In this document: positions 1-12,714 of the stretch, piece after piece
Position numbering within the stretch: the stretch's first letter is position 1
How the letters are laid out: each line of letters opens with the position of its first letter
Assembly: GCF_014839805.1 (NCBI RefSeq)
Contig: NC_051121.1
Coordinates: 2,339,116 to 2,403,115 of the forward strand
Source of the DNA: Manduca sexta
Taxonomy: Eukaryota; Arthropoda; Insecta; Lepidoptera; Sphingidae
Length of the DNA stretch: 64,000 nucleotides
Reading direction: 5' to 3'
Translations under genes and position numbers: made by a program
Notes under the pieces: generated by a model
Seen by the model: the letters and a program-made list of their open reading frames with translations, nothing else
Told to the model about the DNA's origin: nothing
Databases searched by the model: none

Positions 1-234
1 GGTGCTAGATTTATTTATTTATCAATTAATTATCATAAAAGTTTAGTAGCAATACATAACTTGACTGAATTACCAATATACAAAGAAAAACTAAAGAATA
101 AAATTTCTCAATAGGAAATAATTACTTTTATACTACTTTTTAGGACCTGCACGAGTATATAAAAAAAATAACTAACAATTTTAATTTAAAAATATATACG
201 TATTTATATAAGCTCTTACGTCAGTCTGTTTAGA

Positions 235-292
235 ACCCACCTTACATACCATTAATTGCAGTGGAGTTTCTTTTGCCTAGCCTGTATAAAAA
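235..292 (+). repeat. Repeat family D, 3'-end fragment
   Basis: The stretch with accttacataccat, ttgcagtgg and cctgtataaaaa matches the 3' end of the longer D copy at 35089-35322, where the same order ends in a poly(A) run. The polarity is inferred from that A-run. Only the last ~60 bp are present. No coding potential. Confidence 0.6.
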
Positions 293-713
293 TAATCATC
301 TAGTGAGGATAAGCTTACCATAATTGAGCGTATAACAAGCTGGATGGTAATAGTTGGCGGAACTGCCCGGGATCCACGCGTAAGCTATGCGCGCGCCCGC
401 CCGCGACAAATTTCAATGCAGCCCGTATAAACTGACAATTTGCCCGATGAATTATTCAATGTGATAGCCTCTGTACCATGTTTATTCGATTGTATCCCAC
501 GTACGAGCTTACATTTTAGATTTTAGCTAAACTAAGAACCGATTCGCTCATTATTATTGTGTGAATTCAAAGTTGGACATTGAATTATTCATTGTAATAA
601 ATGCGAAAATTATTCTGTTATTTTCGCGTATGGGATGCTGAACGGTTTTTGGTTTAATGTCAAGGCAGTTGAAACCTTGAACCAGGACGTAATATAGGTT
701 ACTTATCATCTAG
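293..713. other. Unassigned AT-rich DNA
   Basis: A short GC-rich patch (about 360-410, gcgcgcccgcccgcgac) sits in otherwise AT-rich DNA. I see no open reading frame, repeat copy or RNA gene here. Confidence 0.5.
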
Positions 714-1046
714 TAGATATAAAAAAAAATCTAAATTCGATTGATTAATATTTTACATTTTCATTTCTTTCTGAAAAAAAATCTTTGAAATTTCTGTTAA
801 AAAATGTAAACAGTCAAACAGATTAATTATCTATCTATGATCAACATTCTTACAAAAATCTAGAACCGTTTTAAAACATATAAAAAAAGTTTCTAAATTC
901 AATTAATTTTTAATTTTGCATTTGTATTTCATTCTGAAAAATTTTCCTTGACATTTCTGTTCAAATATGTAGACAGTCAAACAGATTAATTATCTAAAAT
1001 CTATGGCTACATTATTAGAGAAATCTAGAACTGTTTTAAAACAACA
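714..1046. repeat. Diverged tandem dimer, ~163-bp unit
   Basis: Two head-to-tail copies of one ~163-bp unit. Landmarks recur at constant offset: tctaaattc at 730 and 892, cagtcaaacagattaattat at 811 and 974, and tagaac-gttttaaaac at 861 and 1026. The copies differ by scattered substitutions and small indels, so the duplication is not recent. It could be a remnant of a satellite array or a local segmental duplication. No coding potential. Confidence 0.8.
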
Positions 1047-2174
1047 GTTTCCCTAAAACTCCTCAAATTAAACTGCACAACTCGTGCTTTACATAATTCG
1101 ATATTGTAAATAACAAAGGTCTATAAAATTAGCTACCGTATGAGATGTGACCCGCGGGTTAATCGTCACTAATGTATCGGCACGACACCAATACCTAGAA
1201 AATGTCGCGAGGGATTAACTAAATGTAGTCTCATCATACTGAAATCTGCATTGTAATAGGATAGCAGAAGCTCGGAAAGTATCAGTAGTAATTTTGCAGC
1301 ATAGAGACTAAATATATAACTTGAATTGCGACCTAGGTTTTATATAAATAATATACATAAAGAAAATTAATATTTATGTGATTCGATACAAATTTAATTA
1401 AAATATAATCTCAAGATGATATATTAAATAAAAAATGTTTGTGACATTTAAAAATACGGTCACAATACGGTTTGGCCAGCAGAGCAACAAAATAACAATT
1501 CCCAAGAGAGTTTTAAAATCCGAAAACCTACAAAATATTACTCTATGTGCAATTTAAACACCACTCTGAGGATAATGCGAATTCTAGAAGGAATATAAAA
1601 TTTTCAATGGATTCTCAACTCCAAAAATAAAAACAATTCCATTCCTAATGTTGTTTTTATTCTAAAAATAACCGCTAGTTTTTCTAAGACCTAGAGAATG
1701 CTCTAGGATGTGCTCCGACACTGCAGACACTTATTTAGTGTTCAGTCATTGTATTACAAATACTAGAATACATTTGTTCTGTCTAGACGTTATTGAAATC
1801 TAAATACAGTCCGGCAGTAGGTTGTTTCCACGTGGTAACATTATATCACGTGACATTGAATGATGGAACACTTCGATAGCCTCCACGGTGCAACGAGTGA
1901 TCCGCTTTGAAACGAGGAGCCGCGAATTCGATCCATCGAAAAATATATGAGCCCATGTTTGTTTTCGGAGTGTTTTATGACCGAGTGATACTCATAAGGC
2001 AGTATTAATAAATCGATTTCACCTTTGAGCAGGAACTCAAGTAGATGTTTGGTGTGTTGAACGATGTAATAAGGCAAGCTTAAGCTGTCTATTTAAGAGC
2101 TTGTTCTCAGCTGAGTCGGCGTTGTTAAATAAACCAAAGTCTTGGTTGTCTCTACATAACTTTATAAAGCGATC
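1047..2174. other. Unassigned non-coding DNA
   Basis: AT-rich, with a few stop-bounded short reading frames that have no recognisable motif. No second copy of this DNA is evident elsewhere in the window. Confidence 0.45.
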
Positions 2175-2342
2175 CTCTCGATTGTCCCTCGACAGTCGAC
2201 ACATTTATGCCGGCCTGTTGGAACTGGATATACACAGGCTGATCCCAGAACGCGACACTGACGTGGGCCGCCATGGTGAGTTTTAACATCTTGTACGGTG
2301 GTCGCTATCTGGGCGGATATAATATGTTCTACCACCAGCAAA
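2175..2342 (-). repeat. Repeat family D, partial copy
   Basis: Contains ttatgccggcctgttgga, gatcccagaacgcgacac, gtgggccgcca and a terminal ctaccaccagcaa, in the same order as the copies at 10714-10972 (same strand) and 35089-35322 (reverse complement). The poly(A)-bearing end seen in those copies is missing, so this is a truncated copy. The short reading frame across it comes from the repeat. Confidence 0.7.
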
Positions 2343-3769
2343 ACTGCTGCCTACATCTTCGAAGATACGAGAATGGTGTTATCCTTATAATAAAACATTT
2401 TACACACGTAATTTTATTTCGAAGTAATACACAACGGAAACCGAATAAATAAATTAATTTTAACTATTTAAGCCTTAAAGGTTAGAATACACTAACAACA
2501 AATACAATTTTATTCAGTGTAGGTACTCTGCAAGTTATAAACACTACTCCATTTTGCAAGGGAGTGAGTAGCGAGCTATAGTAAATGTTCTAATTTGCAA
2601 ACTAACTTGAATGAGATAAATCTAATTTGCACTTGATACAGGACTTCGCGAGGTGGTAGATATAAAGTAAGGTTTAGATTTGTAAGGAAATTTGCAGAAG
2701 ATGAATTTCGTAAGCAATTTTTACCGTTTAAAAATTAAAGGCGGGCAAATTTTTTCGAAAAAAAAATTTGTTCGCATCACTTTAGGAAAGTCGAATTTTA
2801 TATACATGCGGTTCACAGCAAGCATAGCCTTGTGGCTATTGTGATAATTAATAGGAAATATATTGCTGCAAGAAATTGCTAATCTAAACTTCGCTTGAGA
2901 GGTAAGAATAAGGCTAGGTGTAGTTGTACCATTATCGTGAGAACACACGTTCGATATCTGAGCTGGGTAAAGCCATATGTTTATGCTGAATATAGAAATG
3001 TACTCAGTACATAGCATAGGACCACCTCTATTATATGGGACTTACATAGTTCGAAATGTGTATGATAACCCCTGCATGCCCATGAAAAAGGAAGAAGCAT
3101 GACTTTATGTATGTATGTTTTTAGTAGCCAAGTATAATATAATTCAATTTTTAGATTGTGGCTCCATCGTTGGCAGACGATGATTTTGCCAATGTCAAAG
3201 TTGAAAGTAGGAAAAGCTACGGTACATTTTTATGGGTCTAATATTTTCTATGACTGTTGAGCGGTAAATAAAGCAATGACATTACAAAATAATTGAAAAA
3301 CACTATACATAAATTCAGAATAAGAATATTATGAGTGTAAAAAAATATTAAAATTCCAAATATAAGAAAATAAATACAGTACAAATCAGAGATAAAGAAA
3401 TAAACTAAAGAGAATATAAAAACAAATATCAAATATCATAATCGGATATTATTAATTTTTCAAAAATTATAGAGGACTTTAATAAAAGGGGGATGGACTA
3501 AAGTTAAGATATAAGGAATATTAAGCAATAGTTAAGGCAGAACCTGTCACGCTTCAGTGCAGTTGTCAATGCAAGTTTCTCAAATGACGCGTAACAGAAC
3601 ACGCGTCATATATTTTATACAATGGATAACGTTGCAAGTTTTACTTGTTAGTTTAACATTCTGGCGTAAAATACTATGTCTAATATAGGCTTCTCACTAG
3701 GCCAGGAATAGTGAATCTGTATTGATTGACCAGTCATTATTTATAAAATAAAAATACACACATATGCAT
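2343..3769. other. Unassigned non-coding DNA with one short hairpin
   Basis: AT-rich, with no recognisable gene. At 3585-3608 an 8-bp perfect inverted repeat (tgacgcgt / acgcgtca, 8-nt loop) places two ACGCGT sites face to face. Around 3280-3470 the DNA is very AT-rich and gives a spurious hydrophobic reading frame. Confidence 0.45.
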
Positions 3770-4001
3770 ATCTGTGTACACGCCTTAATTCTCCGTCGAA
3801 ATCGGGAGAGGCGCAACTATTGCATTTTTCGCCGATCGTATTCCCTCCCATGATGTGATAGGGGGCAAGCCTATATCCATATCGGGCATAAATTCCAGTC
3901 TCAGGGCCGAGTAGATAACCCAATATCACTTTCACAGGGATCGAACCCGAGACCTTAGCACTGCAGTCGTACCGTACACTTACACCATCGAGACAGGCAG
4001 T
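3770..4001 (-). mobile_element. SINE-B (tRNA-derived SINE), 5' head at right
   Basis: Read on the minus strand this begins with a degraded tRNA-like head at ~4001. It has a B-box-like GGTTCGATCC (complement of ggatcgaaccc, 3941-3952) and continues through body landmarks shared with the copies at 16640-16783 and 53218-53820, such as gggcataaattcc, atgatgtgatagggg and gccgatcgt. It is non-autonomous and would depend on a LINE reverse transcriptase. A 112-aa reading frame over it is an artefact of the repeat. Confidence 0.8.
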
Positions 4002-4221
4002 AAAAACAAAATAATATGTCTGATATGCCATCTCTATTATTCGCGTGGCCGAATCATTCGTTTGCCTTTGGTTCGCCAAACCTGCTTTAGACCATATTAT
4101 CGCGTTTGCGTGTCATGCGTAATAATTATTATGCATTAGATCCAATGTAGTTGGCATACGAGGAAAATATATTAAAATTTGCGATGTTTAAGTAAATGTG
4201 CGATATTGCTAGACAATATAA

Positions 4222-4544
4222 TATATAATAATATCAGCCCTGTATTATATACTGTCCCACTGTTGGGCACGGGCCTCCTCTACTACTGAGAGGGATTAGA
4301 CCTTAGTCCATCACGCTGGCCTAGTGCGGATTGGTAAGACTTCACACACCCTCGAAATTCTTATAGAGAACTCCTCAGGCATGCAGGTTTCCTCAAGATG
4401 TTTTCCTTCACCGTTAAAGCAAGCGATAATTCACAAAAAACACACATAGTTTTTAGAAAAGGCAGAGGTATGTACCCTTGGGATTTGAACCTGCGGACAT
4501 TCGTCTCGGCAGTCTGTTCCACAACCAACTAGGCTATCGCCGCT
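4222..4544 (-). mobile_element. SINE-A (tRNA-derived SINE), near full length
   Basis: The minus strand starts at ~4544 with a tRNA-like head. The A-box-like TAGCCTAGTTGG is the complement of ccaactaggcta. The B-box-like GGTTCAAATCC is the complement of ggatttgaacc (4471-4492 region). A body of ~230 bp follows, ending at the left in an (ATT)n-type tail (ataatataataatat). Related copies are at 53352-53690, 58630-58890, 60081-60302 and 57655-57732. Promoter boxes and a simple-sequence 3' tail are the standard SINE layout. Confidence 0.85.
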
Positions 4545-7500
4545 CTACAATACAATACTGAGCTGCCTTTACTGAAGACACGTTGCGTTGTCTATCTATA
4601 TACATACAAATACGTTAACACTGTAACAAAACACCGGCTAAGGTGGATGGCGGAGCTGCGCGGCGCATTGACGTCTTTAATATTTAATAATTCATCCGAG
4701 CGTTACGTCCGTCCGTGCGTGTAATGCGTTGCGACGTGCGTGCGGCCGAGTGTCGGCGGGCGGCGAGTTCATGAGCGGTGGCGGAGGCGTTGGAGAATTT
4801 GGAGGGAATCAGCTGCAACGCTGTGGCGGGAACACTAAAAACGTTTAGTTTAGTATGAATGATTTATAGAATATTATAGTAAAGAAAGAGTGTGTTAAAC
4901 GATTTTGTTTTATTTATCCACTCAGTATTAATTTTCCTGGAGATATTGCACGTGGAAATTCACGTCTAGACTCAGTGCCTACTTTATTGAAGTTCATCTA
5001 GCTTCTATTGTGTCTTCGTATATTGTACACGTTATCGCTACTGTAGCCCTTAGCAGTTTTGTCAAGACATGACTCGCCTTATGTTTCATTTTTGTGACTT
5101 CACAGATCCCGAGATTGTTACAAAATTATTAAAAATTCGAACGAGCACATTTTTCGATAAATACTCTTAAAATCGAGTATCATATTAATTCTACTAAGCT
5201 AGATATTCCAATCCGCTGTAAATGACGTCGCACCCCAAGTGCGGTCGTCCGAAAAACGCTCGGGCATTAGTAAAAACGGTACGGCTTTCATGTTATTATT
5301 ATACTTCATTGTGGATAAAGAGTAATGTTTGATTTTCCATACAAAACGCTCCATTATAAATATTTTAATAGCGTATTATATTACCCCATTATTGTTTGAC
5401 ACACCGCTGAATCTCTTGACGAAATCGTTTTGACAACTTTATATTCGTTAAGTTCGTAGCTATAAATAGAACGTGGGGGTTATTGATGCCTTTAGATTTA
5501 ATCGAGTTCTGTCGTAGTGATCAGTCGGTAGGTTTCTAGAGCGTAGGTCTAGGCAAGTATCATTTTGTCTATATCTAAAGTGAAGTAGTAGTTCGCATGT
5601 ATTGCAATGCGGTTTTTTGGTGACAGTTACCATCTCGTCCTAACCGCCGCTGCAACTCCTGCGAGCTTGACAGCACGCATTTTATGACGAGCGATGAAAC
5701 TTAGCGAATCTGTACACAATACTGTATTTTTTAAATTAACCTCTAACATCAGGATTGCGAGTGTAGAGCATTTGCATCTGTAATTTTAATTCGTATGATG
5801 CTGCCATTCCTTGGACACTCATGGTTTGTCACCGAGTGGGCGATGTAATCGGCTATACATTAGTAAAAAAAAAAAACAATATATTTTGAATAGAAAAATA
5901 ATACTTTGATTTTAAAAATTACATTCCAGAGGGGTGTTTCTCAAAACGCAGAATTAACTGTGTTTTCAGAATACTTTCTAATATATTGTAGTGTTACACG
6001 TTGTGGCATAAATAAAGCTTTTTGGCACAATCAAACCTTTCATCTGTTTAATCGTATTTGACACCCTTTTAACGCTTGGAGATTTTAAACATTTCGCAAA
6101 AGTAGAAATCACAACAATCAAAATTCCACTCGACACAACACAGAGATTTATTTTAAAAATTTTGCATTCAACAAGAATTTGAATACAAAAGTCTATATTT
6201 CAAATCGTTTGCAAAACTTTTTGCGCTGCATCTTTGCGATAAGGCGCGTCACACAAAAAGCTTTTCTGTGTCATTCGGAACGTAAAAAAAATAAAAAACA
6301 CTTTAAGGCACGACCGTGATGCATCCGACGACGTTTCTCAATACGGAGACGAAAAAAAAATAGGCAGAAATTAAGGTAAAAATAAACGATATCTCGTTTC
6401 GGTTCGCGTCGCTTTTATGGAAGGGACAATTTTGTCGATTTTTTATATCTTAACGGTCGACAATTTTTAAATATATGAATGTTCAATCATTAGAACTGAT
6501 TGTAAGTAGATAAAAAAATTAAAATTCCAATTTGGAATGTAAAGACTGAAACGGAACATATTCCCGGCTCTATTTCAATAAGGTTCGAATTTCAAAAATA
6601 AACGTGATTGTTTCGAGCTGTACACGCATGGCTCTTTCGAAAGAGATGGAATATTAATGGTGTAAGAGTGACAGAGAGGGGCGAAGCTATGATGGACGCG
6701 CGACGTCCACTGCGGCGACACGGACCGTAGCTCAAGCGGCGGCGCATACTTTCTCATCGCGGTACACTAAAATAAACTTTTAAACTTTTTATGCGTTCCC
6801 GGTATATTTAGATGATATTGTCGTTGCGTTTTCCAGTAAAAAAAAGTGTTAAGTGGATGATTTATATTAAGTGCGGTGCGTTATGGGCGGCTTCCGGCGT
6901 CATTATTAACTAGCTAGTGTTACTCGCGGCTTCACTCATATTTTTTTTACATATTTTTTTTTATTCAATATTCGTCAGATACCTTAAAAAAATTATTATC
7001 ATTAAATGGTTTTTGTTTAATAACCGTGGGGTTTGTATTTAGAATTTATTCTATTGACCTCCTAAATAAAATATTATTATTATACAAATAACTATTTACG
7101 CTTTAAAAAAACCATGTTATTTCTTTTTTCCCAACTTATTATCTTTAGAACATAGAGTTCCGTGCACATTTCAAGACGACATCAAACGTGGCATTTGCCT
7201 GGACACCACAATCTCATCTTATTTTGTACAGTAAAAACTCCTAAAATGCCTCCTTGGCTTAACTAATGAGTTTTAAGTACTTATAAAAAAGTACTCTAAC
7301 GCTAACATCAACTTATTCCAATATTAAATAAGAGAACCAGAAGATATATTTGTTGCGTGACTTGCCTATATAAAACCATCATTATTTTAATATAAAAAGG
7401 AAATAATTTCGAAAAACAGCTAAGTAAAACGTAAAAAGTACTTAGACAAACTGCGTAAATATTTCAAAGATTTATAAATGTACCAACAGACGAACATTTT

Positions 7501-9105
7501 ATTATGATATACCTATTATACGAATGTAGCGTGTAACATAAAGCGATTATTTTCAAAAGCGTTCAGCGCGGAGACCCGTCTTCATTACAGATTTGTTACA
7601 GTATTCGGTTTTACTCGCGCCCTAATTACGCGTGAGTCAACCGTATTTGTAAAGTTCACGCTTGTGTCTCCGCAGAGATAGGCAGAGACGTAGCATATGC
7701 GAGTTATCTGCCCGAACGTTTTTATAGGCTAATAAGTAAGTTGGTTATTGTACAATTAGCAACAAAAGTATTTGAACAAATTACAATTTCTTTAATGCCT
7801 GTACACAATAACTTTAATCGAAATATTCTTTTTTTATTTATCTAAAATAAAGTAAACCCTTTGAAGTTTTTTTTAGTGAAGAAAATACGATTGTTATTAT
7901 AGAGAAAAAAATTAAAAGTGGTTTGAAATCTTGATTTTGTTTACCTACATTCATAGTTAACTACGGTAAATAAATATCGTTCGGTAAAATCAACCATATT
8001 ACAATGGTCTAGTCTAATATTTGCTACTTACTATATCTAAGGTCCTATGCATTCCACGTAATATTATTTACGCGCTTCTCGCGAGTTTTCAATATTCACA
8101 TTTATATGCAAAAATACAGAGTCTCCGTCTGCATCGTACTGGGCGTTTTAGTTACAATCTTACAATTAAATGACGGCTTCAGTGCGTTTTAAACCTCCAT
8201 CTCATCGTCCTCTAAGAGTCCCTACTCCCAAATTCACGTCACAAAACCCCGAAACGGTGGCGGCGCGTGACCCCACCATTATGACGTGATATCTGACGCG
8301 TCCTTTGACGGCGCGAGTGTACCGAAGGTAATGGACGTGCGCGATGCTAATTAGCTTCCAGCATGCGCCCGCGCAAGCGGACTCTACGTGCCCTTGACAC
8401 ATCCCTCGGCCGCTGTGTGACGCGGGAATATTAATACAGGGAATACCGGGATAGTACGAGGGATGGATTATGATTATGGGTTTATAAATACCATTAGAAT
8501 GACTGCAGAGGTTGAGCAGTTTTTTGTTTTGTCATGAGGGATAACTGAAAGTCTGAGTTTTGAGTTGCGTGCGATACAGCGATGTGGTGAAAGGTATAAA
8601 TGATATTAACCCAGTGAATTCTGAAGGCAATGCTATTGCTCCTTTGCGTACTATAAGATAAAAAGCGTAAGTATATGAATTGTTCTTTACCGTTCCAGCA
8701 CACAAAACGCGAAGACGTGCAAATAACACGATCCAATCACAACCAGAGCAAAAACCATAAATTATCGGACGAAATGAGCGTGTTAACATCGGCAGTTGAC
8801 GGCGCAGTGGTGGGTTTTTGTTGAAGCCACCATGCCAGTTCACGGCTCAATTGGCACGCGTCGTGGCTGCTTGAGCCCGTACGAGTGGAAACTGCTCTAA
8901 GTGCAGCCATCGATTGAATACTTGATTGTATTGGTACAATACTTTGAAGCAGGGTAAAAGATTGTTATTGTTAGGTGGTAGGTACTTCGTAGACTTGATA
9001 GAGAGGTAATATAGCAATGTCTATTTCCACTGCTAAGCAGATTTGTGCAAACACTGTTAGGTTTCAGATTGATTGGCATTGTAACCATAGTCGTTATTGG
9101 ACAAC
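4545..9105. other. Long unassigned non-coding stretch
   Basis: About 4.5 kb with no recognisable exon, repeat copy or RNA gene. GC-rich patches stand out at ~4640-4800 (gcggccgagtgtcggcgggcggcgag) and ~8190-8430. A TATA-like gctataaatag lies at ~5459-5469 but has no well-placed initiator. Short A-runs (e.g. ~5865) occur. The two overlapping minus-strand frames at 8494-8843 have no motif I recognise. Confidence 0.45.
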
Positions 9106-9140
9106 TGAATTATAACACTACATTTAAGTGTTATAATTCA
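9106..9140. repeat. Perfect 14-bp hairpin
   Basis: Arms 9106-9119 and 9127-9140 (tgaattataacact and its exact complement) flank a 7-nt loop. It may be a remnant of a foldback element. No terminator function is implied in a eukaryotic context. Confidence 0.75.
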
Positions 9141-10713
9141 ATACGCTAACTATCTTGGATACAGTGGCTTATTGTTGTCACACAGAAAAAAAATTATTCG
9201 AGAATTAGCTAATTCTACCACACGACAAGCGTTGCTAAAATGTCTGTCGAAGTCAATTTAGTGAAACATTTCCTAGAAAGGCTGTCTAAATCAGTAGCTA
9301 TTATATTGTTTGTAGTACTGTCATGTTCGGCGCATGCGCAGTAGGACCGGCTCCAGTGGGCGGAATACATGTCATGTTTGTTTTGTCATTTTTTAAGGTA
9401 TTTAATACAACAAACATGATACCTCAAACAATAAAAGTATAATTGGATGAGGAAATGTTATTAATTGTTAACAATGATCGCATTGTGTAATGATTATAAA
9501 AAATATTGTATTTACAATTTATGTCGATTCAATAAGATATTGGTTAACTTGTCTAATGGCCGTTCCTGGAGTGAGTTAGATATCCAGAAAATACGATGAA
9601 AATTTTAATGTTTGTATTCCTTATTATGTGTTTAGATTAGTATTTAAGAAGAACTTGCTCGGCATTACAATTTATACTATATATTGCACTTGTAATGCAT
9701 CTGCTTGCCTATATGCGGATAAATTCGTGAAACGTAATCTGTTACTCAGTTAAACACTAATGATATTACAACACAAGTGACAGATAAACACAACACAGAT
9801 GACAGAAGGGATGCCCGAATGTGGGTAATGTAATTAGTATCGACTCTAGCGCCCTTCGCGCTCTCTGCGTTTTCCTTATAATAATGGAATTAATTTATAT
9901 TACAAAGGGAGATGATATAGTACAATTTATTTGGTTTATTTTATAAATGTTCGCTCTCTAGTGCTTTAGGTATTTGTCTTTTCCTAGCTTATTTAGAGTG
10001 TGAACTCGGAGGTCTCTGGTTCGTTGTTTATGTCACCTACTAACTTTGTAGTTTATATTATATTAAATGTCCGAAATTGGACTTTTGCGGTCAGTCTAAA
10101 AACTGGACCATTTGATGCTGTTGCATTGCATAGCATGTTTGATATAGGATATTTATTTATTTATTTATTAGTTTTTCCAGTAAACTTAATACAATAATTA
10201 AAATATTATAACTTATATCTTTCCTAACTTGTGCTTACGCTATAACGTAAGCACAAGTTAGGAAAACTCAACATGTATATATAGTGAATAGCATGTGTGA
10301 TAAATGTTAGCAGGACAAAAATACTGGTAACATTATTTTTTTACACATGTAGTAGTTTAAAAAAATATATATGGTATTCTATGATATATATGTTTAATCT
10401 AGAAAACAAAGACAAGGTTTTTATTTGAAAAAAGTGTCTAATAGAGAGCGTGTTTCAAGTAGTTATGACATCTCGGAAACAATTAATCGATACAGACAAT
10501 CGATTGTACACGGAGACGATAGTGCTTGCACGCAACCTAGATCCGTATCATTAGTATCTATATTGTTATTTGTGAGGTGAGATTGTATCATTCCAGAATC
10601 CAGTGTATTACAAGAAAATTCAATTGCAGGGCGTTCGGTAACACGTTTACAAATTTTCAATTTCAATGTATGTTATATTCGTAGATTATTGGTGTTTTTA
10701 TTTACTCAGTTAT
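9141..10713. other. Unassigned non-coding DNA containing one perfect hairpin
   Basis: Apart from the hairpin at 10220-10265, this is AT-rich DNA with no recognised repeat or gene. Short frames at 10000-10197 and 10463-10666 carry no recognisable motif. Confidence 0.45.
10220..10265. repeat. Perfect 20-bp-arm hairpin
   Basis: The arm at 10220-10239 is exactly complementary to 10246-10265, with a 6-nt centre (ctataa). All 20 pairs match, so the structure is either young or maintained. It could be a minimal foldback element or a cruciform-prone site. It is shorter and more perfect than a typical animal pre-miRNA. Confidence 0.85.
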
Positions 10714-10972
10714 ATGTTTCTTTTTATACGAGCACGAAAGTGATCACATAGCACCTGATGGTAAGTAGAATGTCGACTGTCGACAAATGATTACCCATTG
10801 GCAGTCGATATAATTATGCCGGCCTCACGGAACCGGATATACACAGATCACAGGCTAATCCCGGAACGCGACACTCTTACGTGGGCCACTATGGCGGGTT
10901 TCAACACCTTGTGTACGGTGGTGGCTATCCAGGCGGATATAAAATATATTCTACCACCAGCAATCGACAAGA
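10714..10972 (-). repeat. Repeat family D, near-complete copy
   Basis: A T-rich run followed by atacgagcac at the left is the complement of a poly(A) 3' end. The element then runs through cacctgatggtaagtag, gcagtcgatataattatgcc, cggaaccggatatacac and gatcacaggctaatcccgg to ctaccaccagcaa at the right. It matches the plus-strand copy at 35089-35322. The poly(A) end suggests retroposition, as a SINE or a truncated LINE 3' end. The class cannot be decided here. Confidence 0.75.
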
Positions 10973-11502
10973 TTTATTCGTAAATAGTCATTGAAATATG
11001 TTTGTATTGTTTTAAATATTTAAACACATATTATTACTGTTGTCACTTGTAATTTTAATAACAATAGAATCTTGCAATAATAGTATATAACCAAGGACTG
11101 TAATGTGAGGCTAGGGCTTCCTGCGCTATGTTCCATAGTTTAAGAATGATCCTGGGTATGCTCCACGCTTTTTTATTAGTTTTACTAGGAACGAACAGCG
11201 ATGGGCGCGGCGCGGCGGGCGGTAGGCGCCGCGGCCGTTCGCGGGGCATCGAATACCAACGCGCATTCTTATACAGATGGTACAGTATGGTAACATTTTA
11301 ATACGCATATTATCATAATATTTATAGGATACGTATATCGTTACATAGATATTGCAATCAACTAACTAGTGCACTATGTAATATAGCTTGTATATTTGAC
11401 TGTGACAAAATTATGGCCGTTTTCATTTATGTATATAATGTGTACATCAACACTATCCGTGTGCGAAATTTCATCCAAATCCGTTCAACAGCTGCTGGTT
11501 AC

Positions 11503-11788
11503 TTTTTTTTTTATTTCTTTGAATGACGACACGAGATTGCCGTTCGCCTGATGGTAAGCGATATGACCGCACATAAATAGTAGAAACACCATTCAATAAC
11601 TTGGATAACAAAGTATTGTTTGGTATTCCACTGCGCTCGCCGCCCTGCCAGTAATTACACTGGCTATAATGTCCTTCTAACCGGAACACAACAGTGACTA
11701 CCTACACATTGCTGCTTGGCGGCAGAAATAGACAATGCGGCGGTCCCTACTCAGATGGACTCTCACATATGAGAGACTTTCCACCAGT
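11503..11788 (-). repeat. Repeat family C, internally deleted copy
   Basis: A T-run at 11503-11513 (poly(A) end on the minus strand) is followed by ctttgaatgacga, cgttcgcctgatggtaagcg, acagtagaaacacca, ggtattccactgcgctcgcc, tgcttggcggcagaaatag and atatgagagact. Compared with copies at 47755-48050 and 52799-53113 it lacks about 30 bp after the cgctcgcc landmark. It lies in inverted orientation to the next C copy. Confidence 0.8.
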
Positions 11789-12400
11789 AGTTACTTCTAA
11801 CAAACAATCAAACATTTTCATAAACTTATTCACTTATAATATTAGTAAGAAAGATGGTGTGCGGTCGTGTGTAAAAGAATATCACAGGTGCACATTACAC
11901 GCCAATTATTGAGAATGTACGAAAGTGGCCGGAAGAAAATGACTTTTGACATTTCCAATGTCGCCTTACTATAACTCTGTACACACCGTCCGTCTGTTGG
12001 TCACCGGACACAAATAATATTTTATTGGTTTAGTATGTAATCTCGCGTCATAAATCCGTATTGTTTATTTAGGATTATATGTCGGGGCGTTTTTAATTAG
12101 CCATTTATGGTACAATAAATGTTCTATGCTCTACGTGTGACGGGTAACGAGGTGGAGATAATATTCTCACTCAATATTGTAGGTTCGAATCGGATCAATA
12201 ATATTAGTTTAAACGTCGTACAACTTGTGTACCGGGTTTGATTTCTGGCGACGAAATTATATTCAACGTTGTTGACCGAGTTGCTTGGGATTTCGATTTG
12301 ACTGTTGCTCGGAGACAGAAATAGACAAAACATTATCTATCTAGATCAACTGGCTCAAACAATATAACTACATGATAAATATTAAATATATCCCTTCAAA

Positions 12401-12714
12401 CTGGTGGTAGGTCTCTCACATGTGAGATTCGGCCTGAATAGGTTGATACCTACTCGTACGGTGGTCCGCAATATCTATTTCTGCCGCCAAGCAGCAGTGT
12501 GTAGTCACTGTTATCTTCCGGTTTGAAGGGCATTGTAGCCAGTGTAAGTACTGGACATAATAAGACTTAACATCTCATGTTTCAGGATGGCGAGCGCAAA
12601 TACTTTGTAATTCAAGGTGTTGGAAGGTGTTTCTACTGTTTATGGACGGTTGTATCGCTACCATCAGGCGAAGGGCAAGCTAATCTACTTATTAAAACCA
12701 ATAAAAAAAAAACG
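12401..12714 (+). repeat. Repeat family C, near-complete copy with poly(A) tail
   Basis: Starts ctggtggtaggtctctcaca and runs through tttctgccgccaagcagcag, ccggtttgaa, aatttcaaggtg-like and tttctactgtttatgg landmarks to accatcaggcgaagggcaag. It ends in an A-run at ~12702-12714. It is the reverse complement of the other three C copies. The A-tail fixes its polarity and suggests target-primed retroposition. Confidence 0.8.

Noticed and set aside
3741..4079. 112-aa minus-strand frame
   Set aside because: It lies across SINE-B; the same frame pattern appears only where the repeat occurs.
5459..5527. Possible core promoter (gctataaatag with a tcagtc ~60 bp downstream)
   Set aside because: The spacing is about twice the usual TATA-to-initiator distance and no exon follows.
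10220..10265. Pre-miRNA candidate
   Set aside because: The 46-nt perfect stem with a 6-nt loop is too short and too perfect for a typical insect pre-miRNA, and matches no miRNA I can recall.
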